A DNA stretch of 34,630 nt, from NCBI RefSeq assembly GCF_003946265.1, contig NZ_RHNO01000025.1, positions 1 to 34,630 of the forward strand, given 5' to 3'. Positions 14,887 through 22,700 of this stretch are shown here, piece by piece. The stretch's first letter is position 1, and each line of letters starts with the position of its first letter. The DNA comes from Levilactobacillus yonginensis (GTDB lineage Bacteria > Bacillota > Bacilli > Lactobacillales > Lactobacillaceae). The translations under genes and the position numbers were made by a program. The notes beneath the pieces are model-generated. The model saw nothing but the letters and a program-made list of their open reading frames with translations. It was not told the origin of the DNA and ran no database searches.

Positions 14887-14909
14887 AATTGCTAAATCAC
14901 TACTTAAAG

Positions 14910-14938
14910 AGCATATCATTTTTGTGAATAGAATACAA
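14910..14938 (-). promoter_or_regulatory. Purine permease promoter
   Basis: On the minus strand, TTGTAT (14938-14933), 17 bases, TATGCT (14915-14910), predicting a start near 14903. It lies between PurBox 3 and the paired PurBoxes. Confidence 0.5.
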
Positions 14939-14967
14939 TCACGAATTACAATTAAATTTATAAAATT

Positions 14968-14980
14968 ATTGTTCGGATAA
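14968..14980 (-). promoter_or_regulatory. Upstream PurBox
   Basis: TTATCCGAACAAT on the minus strand matches the PurBox consensus except the first base. It is centred about 71 bases upstream of the predicted start point, close to the position used by the activating PurR of lactococci. Confidence 0.6.
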
Positions 14981-14982
14981 AT

Positions 14983-15013
14983 TAAAAGAGCCCGAGCAAG
15001 TGCTCTGGCTCTT
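14983..15013 (-). terminator. Terminator after the aldo/keto reductase gene
   Basis: On the minus strand AAGAGCC pairs with GGCTCTT, with an inner GAGC/GCTC stem, followed by TTTTAA. It overlaps the upstream edge of the permease control region. Confidence 0.8.
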
Positions 15014-15025
15014 AGGAAGATTCAA

Positions 15026-16009
15026 TTAATCCGGGTCAGCTAGTGATTTACCACTTGTGACAGTTCGGAAACCGGCGAAGGCCTCGTCAATCGTCTGGTA
15101 TTCAGTCGTGTTCAGCGTTACATCTAAGGCGCCGGCATTGGCTTCAACTTGAGTAGCCTTTTTGGCGCCAGGGATGACGACGCCGATCAGTGGGTTTTGC
15201 ATGTACCAGGCCAGAACGGTCTGAGCTACCGTTGCTTGATGAGCTTTTGCAATTGGTCGAATTTTTTCGATAGCTGCTAAGGCTTGACTGTAGCGGGGCT
15301 CCTGAAAATCGCTGATTTGGCTACGAATATCATCAGCGGGGAAACTAACATCATGAGTATACTTACCTGTCAGCAGTCCAGAGGCGAGCGGAAAGTAGGG
15401 GACAAAGCTGATTTGATGATCCTTCAGATAAGGCAACAAGTCGGCCTCATGGTCCCGATGTAGGAGACTAAATTCATCTTCAACCACGTCTAGGTAGCCA
15501 TCAGCATTGGCTTCCTTAACTTGTTCTAGGCTAAAGTTTGAGACCCCAATTGCCCGGATCTTTCCTTGCTCACGTAATCGCTGCAGAGCACCAACAGCTT
15601 CTGCCTTAGGGGTTTTCTTATCAGGAAAATGAATGTAGTAGATATCTAGATAATCAGTGTTGAGGCGTTTTAGACTAGCTTCGACTTGCTCAGTTAAGAA
15701 CTGAGGATCATTGTTGATGATCTGTTCGCCGGATGAAAAATCTTGGGCCCCTTTGGTCGCTAGTGTGAAACTGTGACGGTCGAAGGCGTGCATTGCTTGT
15801 CCGACTAACTCTTCCGAATGGCCTAAGCCATAAACGAAGGCCGTATCTAGCAGTTTTATGCCTTGATTTAAACCAGCCTGGACTAGGTTGATACCATCTT
15901 CATCTTTGAGGCCAGGAAAGAGGTTATAACCACCGACTGCATTGGTACCAAGTCCCAAGGGCGTGGTTTGAACGTCAGTCTTGCCAATAGTTACCATATT
16001 ATGTGTCAT
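15026..16009 (-). CDS. Aldo/keto reductase (IolS-like)
   Basis: A 327-residue NADPH-dependent oxidoreductase with the TIM-barrel aldo/keto reductase fold. The catalytic tetrad is present: Asp55 and Tyr60 (LDTAFVYG), Lys86 (LATKGA) and His127 (YYIHFPD). GVSNFSLEQ and the cofactor segment VIPGAKKATQ are also as expected. The pattern GLGTNAVGGYNLFP, IHFPDKKTP and YFPLASGLLTGKYT is very close to Bacillus IolS/YxbF, an AKR11 member. There is no inositol operon nearby, so the natural substrate is unknown. ATG 16009 lies five bases after GGAGGT. A minus-strand -10 TATAAT is at 16059-16054. It is divergent from the Rossmann-fold gene at 16157, sharing a 150-base intergenic region. Confidence 0.93.
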   Translation of the reverse strand: MTHNMVTIGKTDVQTTPLGLGTNAVGGYNLFPGLKDEDGINLVQAGLNQGIKLLDTAFVYGLGHSEELVGQAMHAFDRHSFTLATKGAQDFSSGEQIINNDPQFLTEQVEASLKRLNTDYLDIYYIHFPDKKTPKAEAVGALQRLREQGKIRAIGVSNFSLEQVKEANADGYLDVVEDEFSLLHRDHEADLLPYLKDHQISFVPYFPLASGLLTGKYTHDVSFPADDIRSQISDFQEPRYSQALAAIEKIRPIAKAHQATVAQTVLAWYMQNPLIGVVIPGAKKATQVEANAGALDVTLNTTEYQTIDEAFAGFRTVTSGKSLADPD

Positions 16010-16053
16010 ATTTTACCTCCTAATAGTGATGAAACCGGATTCAATACACACTC

Positions 16054-16059
16054 ATTATA
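16054..16059 (-). promoter_or_regulatory. -10 box of the aldo/keto reductase gene
   Basis: Perfect TATAAT on the minus strand, 45 bases before the start codon; the best -35 (TTGAAA) is at a short 15-base spacing. Confidence 0.5.
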
Positions 16060-16119
16060 CCTAAATTGATTGGATTTCAAAATCACTTTATCCAGAAGTT
16101 CCTCAGGTGAGACGCTTTC

Positions 16120-16128
16120 TGGTACACT
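16120..16128 (+). promoter_or_regulatory. Extended -10 promoter of the Rossmann-fold gene
   Basis: TGGTACACT is an extended -10 (TGn plus TACACT) about 28 bases before the ATG; no good -35 is needed for such promoters. Confidence 0.5.
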
Positions 16129-16156
16129 AGAAGGCAAGGAAAAAGGAGCGGATGAT

Positions 16157-16759
16157 ATGACAACTTATTTGATTGTGGGTGCAAGTGCACTGGGCCAATC
16201 CGTGGCACGTCAATTGACCCAAGCGAAGGAGTCGACCGTGCGGGTATTACATGGGGTCGATGATACGCTGCCCCAGGATTTAGCGAAACAAGTCGTTGAG
16301 TTGACGGGTGATTTAACGAAAGAAGCGACTTACCTAGCTGCGTTACAGGATGATCCGATTATTTTTTCTGCATTGGAAGGCATGGACGTTGATTTAGCTT
16401 TTGAGGCATTATTCGATGCGCAATATCACAATCAGCTAGCATTAACGCGATTCGTAATGCTGAGTACGGCGGGGGTGGATCAGGAAGTGACTGGAGCTAT
16501 CCAATACCCTGGTATTAACGATGTTAAGGAGTATTTGAATCAGCAGCGGTACGCGGCTAAATTAGTCGATGAGGCAGAATTCCCTTACACTATTTTACGG
16601 CCAGTAACACTGTCGGATAGTCCAGCTACGGCACCTCAGATAATTCCAGAAGGGGCAGCGGTACCAGCGGGAACTGTTTCACGTGAAACAGTGGCGACAG
16701 TGGCGGTCTCGATTCTACAAGCAGGTGGCTACGACTATCAATCATTAGCAATTTGCTAA
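16157..16759 (+). CDS. NAD(P)-binding Rossmann-fold protein (NmrA/SDR-like)
   Basis: A 200-residue cytoplasmic protein. The N-terminus TTYLIVGASALGQSVARQL is a nucleotide-binding beta-alpha-beta unit (GASALGQ standing in for GxxGxxG). RFVMLSTAGVD and PYTILRPVTLSD match the atypical SDR/NmrA pattern seen in many small NAD(P)H-binding proteins of lactobacilli. The catalytic Tyr-x3-Lys of classical SDRs is not evident, so it may be a redox sensor or isomerase-like enzyme; substrate unknown. ATG 16157 follows AAAAGGAG (16141-16148) by eight bases, replacing a longer open frame from 16070. Near its 3' end, codons for TVSRETV contain an exact parS palindrome. Confidence 0.8.
   Translation: MTTYLIVGASALGQSVARQLTQAKESTVRVLHGVDDTLPQDLAKQVVELTGDLTKEATYLAALQDDPIIFSALEGMDVDLAFEALFDAQYHNQLALTRFVMLSTAGVDQEVTGAIQYPGINDVKEYLNQQRYAAKLVDEAEFPYTILRPVTLSDSPATAPQIIPEGAAVPAGTVSRETVATVAVSILQAGGYDYQSLAIC
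16675..16690. other. Exact parS ParB binding site 3, inside a coding region
   Basis: TGTTTCACGTGAAACA is identical to the 16-base parS consensus, and the palindrome extends to 20 bases (16673-16692). It lies within the Rossmann-fold gene. Confidence 0.92.
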
Positions 16760-16805
16760 CGTTTCATGAAACCTAACGAAATGTTACGTCATTATATGAA
16801 TTATT

Positions 16806-16814
16806 TGTTAAAAT
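16806..16814 (+). promoter_or_regulatory. Extended -10 promoter candidate
   Basis: TGTTAAAAT (TGn plus TAAAAT) lies 22 bases before the TTG start of the next gene, giving a very short leader. Confidence 0.4.
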
Positions 16815-16835
16815 GGCTGTAGTGGGGTGAATGCA

Positions 16836-17201
16836 TTGGCATTAAATATTGATGATGAGCAGTTACAAGCAATTCGTGAGCGAATGGGTGAAGCTAATCA
16901 GCGTGCCCACTTTGTTATTTTTCAATCTGTCGAAAAGCAAACGGGAAAGGCCCTACGATTAATTACAGATATCGAAAGCTTTCAGTCGATTGAAGAGCAA
17001 CATCAGGAAGATTCTGATATGGCCATCATCCAAGATATCGTTCCAATTACGGATGCATTGGCTCGTTGGGCGGTTGCCGAAAATATGGCAGCACAACAAG
17101 GCGATGATACTGCTGTTTTAGCTGATCTGGAATACTATACGAATGAAGTTTTGAAGGAAAACCACCAGGCGGTCAATCCACCTGATAGCGCCGACGATTA
17201 G
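16836..17201 (+). CDS. Small acidic protein, unknown function
   Basis: A 121-residue, cysteine-free, strongly acidic and probably all-helical cytoplasmic protein. No membrane span, signal peptide or known motif is seen. TTG 16836 is the preferred start because GGGGTG (16824-16829) lies six bases upstream; GTG at 16827 would be inside that site. It follows the Rossmann-fold gene by 76 bases with an extended -10 between them and ends at a strong terminator, so it can be expressed alone. I do not recognise the family. Confidence 0.7.
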   Translation: MALNIDDEQLQAIRERMGEANQRAHFVIFQSVEKQTGKALRLITDIESFQSIEEQHQEDSDMAIIQDIVPITDALARWAVAENMAAQQGDDTAVLADLEYYTNEVLKENHQAVNPPDSADD

Positions 17202-17232
17202 GTAGTCTAACATCTGTTAGGCTACTTTTTTT
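17202..17232 (+). terminator. Terminator after the small acidic protein gene
   Basis: GTAGTCTAAC pairs with GTTAGGCTAC around a 4-base loop, followed by seven T's. Confidence 0.9.
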
Positions 17233-17278
17233 ATAGGGGAATTTATAAGACGTTTTGTAGGGCTTGTTACTGGACAAC

Positions 17279-17287
17279 TGGTAAACT
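17279..17287 (+). promoter_or_regulatory. Extended -10 promoter of the deacetylase gene
   Basis: TGGTAAACT (TGn plus TAAACT), 43 bases before the start codon. Confidence 0.4.
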
Positions 17288-17329
17288 GAGGGTAGATACA
17301 GGGGAGTCATTTTTTGAGGAGGGATGAAG

Positions 17330-18346
17330 ATGAAGCGAGCAAAATGGTTGTTTGCAAGCGTTGTGGTAGCGGTCGCTGTCTTAATTGTGGGGATGAATCC
17401 GACAGGGGCACAAGCTAAGAGCACTAATCGAACCGTTACGTTCAGTCAGTTGACGAACAAGAATCCGCACCGGCTGGCTGCCATTCGGCAAGCTGCACGG
17501 CAACAGATCTTGAAACAGAAGAAGGCTAAGGGAAGTCGGGTCAAGGCAGTTTATCAAGTGAAGCTACCGAAAAACATGGCTAAAAAAGCGACGTTAACGC
17601 CTACTGGGCTTCGGATGAATCTACTGGCTAATAGTTTTAAGGTCAAGCAGATTACGATTCCTTACGCACAGCTAAAAGGCAAAATCCTGAATAAATACTT
17701 ACCTAAAGCTAATCGAACACACACGGTCAAGACGAATAAAATGGTCGCATTAACCTTCGATGATGGGCCAGATCCAACGTTAACACCGCGCCTATTGAAA
17801 ACTTTGAAAAAGTATCACGTCCATGCGACGTTCTTTGAAGTGGGGCAGAGCGTTAGTCGCTATCCAAAAATTTCACGGGCAGTTTTAGCCGATGGTAATG
17901 AATTGGGGAATCATTCTTGGAACCATCCCGATTTCGATAGCATTGGCACGTCAAAGACTTTTGATCAAATTACGCGTACGAATCGCGCCATTTACCAAGC
18001 TACCGGGACCTTACCACAGTATGTTCGGCCACCATATGGAAACATTACGGCTGCTGAGGGACGGGCCATTGAGCAACCGATTATTCGCTGGTCAGTGGAT
18101 TCTCGTGATTGGGCTTACTTGAATACACAGAAGGATATTAATGAAGTTATGCGTGATACCCGTGGTGGCGACATTGTACTGATGCATGATATTCATGCCC
18201 AGTCCGTTGCGGCCGTGCCAACGATTATTAAGCGGTTAAAGGCTAAGGGGTATCACCTGGTGACTGTCAGTCAGTTATTGAATAGCCAAGCACTACCAGG
18301 GTTACAGTACTTTGGTGCCCACGATTATCGTCGCGCTGGTAAATAA
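17330..18346 (+). CDS. Secreted polysaccharide deacetylase (NodB domain, CE4)
   Basis: A 338-residue exported enzyme that removes N-acetyl groups from an envelope polysaccharide, most likely peptidoglycan GlcNAc or MurNAc. It has a signal peptide with a basic start, hydrophobic residues 7-24 and a possible AQA cleavage site near residue 29. A Lys/Gln-rich linker of about 100 residues follows. The NodB domain (about 137-318) carries all five motifs: TFDDGPD (Asp144, Asp145), HSWNHPD (His195, His199 zinc ligands), RPPYG (233-237), DSRDW (257-261) and LMHDIH (His286). ATG 17330 is six bases after GAGGAGGG; the ATG at 17324 abuts that site. Deacetylation commonly gives lysozyme resistance; that role is inferred. 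Confidence 0.93.
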   Translation: MKRAKWLFASVVVAVAVLIVGMNPTGAQAKSTNRTVTFSQLTNKNPHRLAAIRQAARQQILKQKKAKGSRVKAVYQVKLPKNMAKKATLTPTGLRMNLLANSFKVKQITIPYAQLKGKILNKYLPKANRTHTVKTNKMVALTFDDGPDPTLTPRLLKTLKKYHVHATFFEVGQSVSRYPKISRAVLADGNELGNHSWNHPDFDSIGTSKTFDQITRTNRAIYQATGTLPQYVRPPYGNITAAEGRAIEQPIIRWSVDSRDWAYLNTQKDINEVMRDTRGGDIVLMHDIHAQSVAAVPTIIKRLKAKGYHLVTVSQLLNSQALPGLQYFGAHDYRRAGK

Positions 18347-18354
18347 AAGCAATT

Positions 18355-18400
18355 AAAAACGATGAGCTTTCCGGTCTTAACCGTAAGCTCATCTTTTTTT
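18355..18400. terminator. Bidirectional terminator between the deacetylase and M20 genes
   Basis: GATGAGCTT (18361-18369) pairs with AAGCTCATC (18385-18393), with an inner CGGT/ACCG hairpin; T tract to the right, A tract to the left. It serves two convergent genes. Confidence 0.9.
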
Positions 18401-18405
18401 TGAGA

Positions 18406-19548
18406 CTAACTTAGATATTTTTGAACAAGTTGCTGATAAACATGTTGAACGTGAATGAACAAATCGAGGTCTACGGACTCGTTAAGTGCGTGGGCATCGG
18501 ACCACTGGCCAGCACCATAAACGATAACTGGGAATTGGTTGGTCGATTTGGTGAATTCGGAGGCATCGGTGGCACCGTGGATGACTTGAAGTTTAATCGG
18601 TTGTGCAAATTCAGCGTCGGCAATTTGTTTCGTCAATTGGACGAGGGGAGAATCTTGTGCACTGATGATTGGTTTGAAGCTATAGTCGACGTGTAACTTC
18701 AGGTCTTCTTGTTTTTCTTGATTGAGGTGGTCGACGATGGCATTTAACCGTTTAATAACAGCGGCATTATCAAATTCCGGAATTGGGCGAATGTTTCCTT
18801 GAATTTCGGCTTTGGCGGGGATGCTGTTCACCTGTTCACCACCATTGAAGACGGTGACACTGTGGACCAGTGGTCCGAGCTCTGGGCTGACAGGTGCGTC
18901 ATCGAATGCGGTCGCCTCAGCCGTCACGTATTTGACCAAATTAGTGATGGCATTGATACCTTTCTCTGGCATGGAACTGTGAACGCCCAATCCATGCGAA
19001 TAAACGTGATAATTGAGGGAGCCATTATGGGCGTAGACTAGATTACCACCAGTGGGTTCACCAATAACCATTGCGCTGAGATCATCAGCGTAGCCTTGTT
19101 CGGTTAACATCCGTGACCCCATAGCACCGTTTTCTTCACCGACGGTACCAATGAAGCGTAGCCGTCCATTTAAAGAAACCTTTTGGTCGGCTAAATTAAT
19201 CATTGTGATGACCATTGCAGCTAGACCACTCTTCATATCGGCGGCACCACGGCCGTATAGTTGGTTGTCGGCAATGTGCGCTGCAAATGGATCGAATTCC
19301 CAGTCAGCTAGGTCGCCAGTTGCGACGGTGTCTAAGTGACCAGCCAGAGCGAAGACGGTCTTGCTATCGGGGTTACCGATTTCAGCTACGATGTTGTCGC
19401 GGCCATCAGCATAAGGAATAATTTTAGCAGAAATATTGTGCTTGGCTAAGAGTTGCTTGATATAGGCGGCAACTTCTCCTTCGTTGCCGTTGACGGAATT
19501 GATCTGCACAAGGTGTTGAAGAATCTGAATTTTTTCACTATCTTCCAT
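18406..19548 (-). CDS. ArgE/DapE-family M20 deacylase
   Basis: A 380-residue zinc-dependent amide hydrolase. Metal ligands and catalytic residues are in place: His71 and Asp73 (GHLDTV), bridging Asp104 (GRGAADMKSG), Glu138 base and Glu139 (GEENG), Glu164 (GEP) and His353 (DAHALNES). A dimerisation lid domain covers about residues 175-290. The pattern fits succinyl-diaminopimelate desuccinylase or acetylornithine deacetylase. No lysine- or arginine-synthesis neighbour settles the substrate, and this organism's MurE appears to be the lysine type, so a peptide or acyl-amino-acid role is as likely as DAP synthesis. An extended -10 (TGATAAACT) lies on the minus strand near 19600. It is divergent from rexB. 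Confidence 0.9.
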   Translation of the reverse strand: MEDSEKIQILQHLVQINSVNGNEGEVAAYIKQLLAKHNISAKIIPYADGRDNIVAEIGNPDSKTVFALAGHLDTVATGDLADWEFDPFAAHIADNQLYGRGAADMKSGLAAMVITMINLADQKVSLNGRLRFIGTVGEENGAMGSRMLTEQGYADDLSAMVIGEPTGGNLVYAHNGSLNYHVYSHGLGVHSSMPEKGINAITNLVKYVTAEATAFDDAPVSPELGPLVHSVTVFNGGEQVNSIPAKAEIQGNIRPIPEFDNAAVIKRLNAIVDHLNQEKQEDLKLHVDYSFKPIISAQDSPLVQLTKQIADAEFAQPIKLQVIHGATDASEFTKSTNQFPVIVYGAGQWSDAHALNESVDLDLFIHVQHVYQQLVQKYLS

Positions 19549-19651
19549 AAAATCCCAACCTGCTCTCTCATCATTTTTTAATGTTAAGTCCTAGTTTATC
19601 ACGGTTTGCGTTGCATGGCTGAAATAATTTGTAAAGTCCGTGTAAAGGAAA

Positions 19652-19665
19652 CGAACATCCGTTCG
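19652..19665 (+). promoter_or_regulatory. LexA (SOS) box upstream of rexB
   Basis: CGAACATCCGTTCG has both perfect half-sites of the Gram-positive LexA/DinR box (CGAAC-N4-GTTCG) and overlaps the predicted -35 element. It predicts DNA-damage induction of rexBA. Confidence 0.7.
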
Positions 19666-19690
19666 CTTTTGGTTAAAGATATGCTAAACT
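19662..19690 (+). promoter_or_regulatory. rexBA promoter
   Basis: TTCGCT (19662-19667), 17 bases, TAAACT (19685-19690) with an upstream TG giving an extended -10 (TGCTAAACT). The -35 shares bases with the LexA box, so the repressor and RNA polymerase would compete. Confidence 0.55.
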
Positions 19691-19724
19691 ATAATCAATA
19701 GCAAAGTGTCCAAGGAGGTTGCTG

Positions 19725-22700
19725 ATGAGTTTACAATTTATTTTAGGGAGTGCGGGACTGGATCACCGTGAGCCGATGGTGGCCACCTTGGCTCAGCAAG
19801 TAACGACGCATCCAGAAGAATCTTATTATTATTTAGTTCCTAACCATATCAAGTTTGAGACTGAAGTGGATGTTCTAACAGCTTTGAAACAGCTGATAGC
19901 GCCTGAACAACGCTTGTTTGCACAGACGCAAGTACAAGTATTTTCGTTTACCCGGTTGGCTTGGTTTTTCATGAAGAATGAACCCGTTTATCAGTTGCCA
20001 CGAATCTCCGCAGCGGGTTTGAATATGCTGATTTATCAAATTATTCAAGAGCATGCGGATGACTTAACTATTTTTCGCGGAGAAGTCGATCGACCAGGAT
20101 TCATCAGCCAACTGACTACGCAATTATCCGAATTTAAAGTTGGCCAGGTAACCGCTGCTGATTTAATGAGTGCCATTGATCAGCTTCCAACCAAGAATGC
20201 TGATTTACAGGCCAAGTTACATGATTTAATGGTGATTTACGAAGCCTTTGAAACGAAGATGATTGGCAAATATGTTGAAAATACGGATTTATTGAATCAA
20301 TTGGCGGACTATTTAGATACAAGAATTGATTTAAGTCACGCACATTTTTACTTAGAAGGATTTTCACAGTTAAGTGCGCAAGAACGTCGATTGGCCGCCG
20401 TTCTAATTCAGCGTTCAGCCAGTGTTACGGTAGCCTTGAACTTAAATAAGGGTTACCCACAGGCCTTACCAGATACGACGGATCTCTTTTTTCAATCTGC
20501 TAAGCTTTATCACCAACTGTATACAGTGGCGCAGACCAATCACGTACCGGTGTTGGTTGATGAACGTGCTAAAGCGTCGCGGGTCTCAGCTGATTTAGGT
20601 GCATTGGATGCGTACTGGCAGGCTAGTAATACCCTATCGCCGGCACCTGATAAACCCACAATCCATCCAACTAATATCCAAATCGTACAGGCAGATAATC
20701 GCTACGTTGAAGTGTCTCGAGTGGCCACGCAGATTCATCAGTTGGTCGCGACTGGGAAATATCGTTATCAAGATTTCTTAGTTCTCGCTCGGCACTTAGA
20801 TGCATATCAAACGGTGATTGATCCAGTTTTTCGAGCCCAAGAGATTCCTTACTTTGACGATGCCGATGTCCAGATGGCTGATCATCCTTTCGTGGAATTA
20901 ATTAATGCTTTGTTTGATGTTCAACGGCGTAACTATCGTTATGCGGACGTGTTTCGGGTTTTGAAATCGGAACTCCTGCTACCCAAAGATGATGCGGGTG
21001 AGCCAATGTCACTAACGGATTATCGGCAGGCATTGGCACTTACGGAAAATATGGTCTTGAAGAATGGCTATGAGGGACAACATCGATGGACGCAAGAAAA
21101 AGATTGGGTCTTTCACCGTTTTGCTAGTGGGGATGTGGGCGTTCAAACGACGCAGGATGACCGGGTAACGGTGCAAGTTAACCAGATTCGTCACTTTATA
21201 AAACAGACCTTACCGCCATTTTTTGCACGACTAAAGGCAGCGAAAACCTACACGGATGCAGCGGCAGTTTTGTATCAATTTTTGGATGGTGCGGGTGTGA
21301 GCCAACGTTTAATGGCTTGGCGGGATCAGGCGATTGCGGCGGGTGATTTGGTTCAAGCCGGTCAACCAGAGCAAGCGTGGGCAACTTTCTGTCAGATGTT
21401 AGATGAATGTCACAGTATTATTGGTGATTTGGCTTTCAGTCAAACCGATTTTCAAACCTTACTACAAGCGGGATTTGCTGGTGCTAAGTTTAGTCAAATC
21501 CCGTCAACGTTAGACCAAGTGACCATTTCAGAAAGTGGGATCGTTCAAGCCAACAACCGAAAAGTCACTTTTCTAATGGGAGCCACTGCTGATGCCATGC
21601 CCGACGACCAAGTTCCAACAACGCTGTTGGCTGATAACGATCGTCAAGACTTAAGTACACAGCTGCAGTCTGTTGATGAAACAAGTTATCTGCGAGATGA
21701 TGCAGCGACGCAGTTAGCGGGTGAGCCATATCTTAATTATCTGGCCTTTTTGAGTGGCAGTGAGCAATTAATTTTTAGTTACCCAGTAAATAGCGACGGT
21801 GATCGGAATGGGCTGGAAATTTCTCCATACGTAGCCCGTATTAGGGACTACTTCAACTTGCCGATTATCAAGGCAGCAGCAACACCTAGTGCAGATGAAA
21901 CGGCAATTTTACCGTTTGTAGGGACACGCCGAAGTACACTACGGCATTTGGTTCAAGCGAGTCGGGATAGTCAACTGCGTGAGGAACCCTTATCCAAGCC
22001 GTGGTTGTACGTGTTACGGCTACTTCGGGCGGATCGAAACTATGGTGATCTCACGACAAAATTGTTAGGTAGTTTAAGCTATCGCAATGTGCCTACACAA
22101 TTGACGCCTGATATTGTGACCCACTTATATGGGCAGAAAATTAGTACGTCAATTTCTAAGTTAGAGGAATACTATGCCAACCCATATGCTTACTTCCTTA
22201 AATATGGGCTTAAATTGCAGGAGAGAGACGTTTTTGAACTTTCACCGGCAAGTACCGGGGAATTCTTCCATGCGACCTTAGACGGGCTAATGAAGCTAGT
22301 TAAACAGCAACATTTAGACTTGGCTAGTCTGGACGCGCAACAGTTACACGAGTTAACCGATGAAGTCATCGCTCAGGTATTGGATACTTCAGAGAATCCG
22401 CAATTTGCCATTCTAGAAAGTTCCCATCGTATGGGCTATATCCGCCAGCAGCTGATTAAGACGATGCGTCAGATGGCGCGGACACTTCATGAGCAGAGCA
22501 CGCGAACCAAACTACGGCCACGACGAACGGAAGTGCAGTTCGGACTAGGGGATGAACGTGGACTAAAGCCATTATCATTTGACTTGGGCAAACGGCGTCA
22601 AGTATCAGTTCGTGGGCGGATTGACCGGTTGGATGCATTGGAAGTTAATGACAAAACGTTCTTGGGAATTGTCGATTACAAGAGTTCTGAGCACAAATTC

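Noticed and set aside
16761-16772. GTTTCATGAAAC as a fourth parS
   Set aside because: It lacks the two central bases of the parS core, so the half-site spacing is wrong for ParB.
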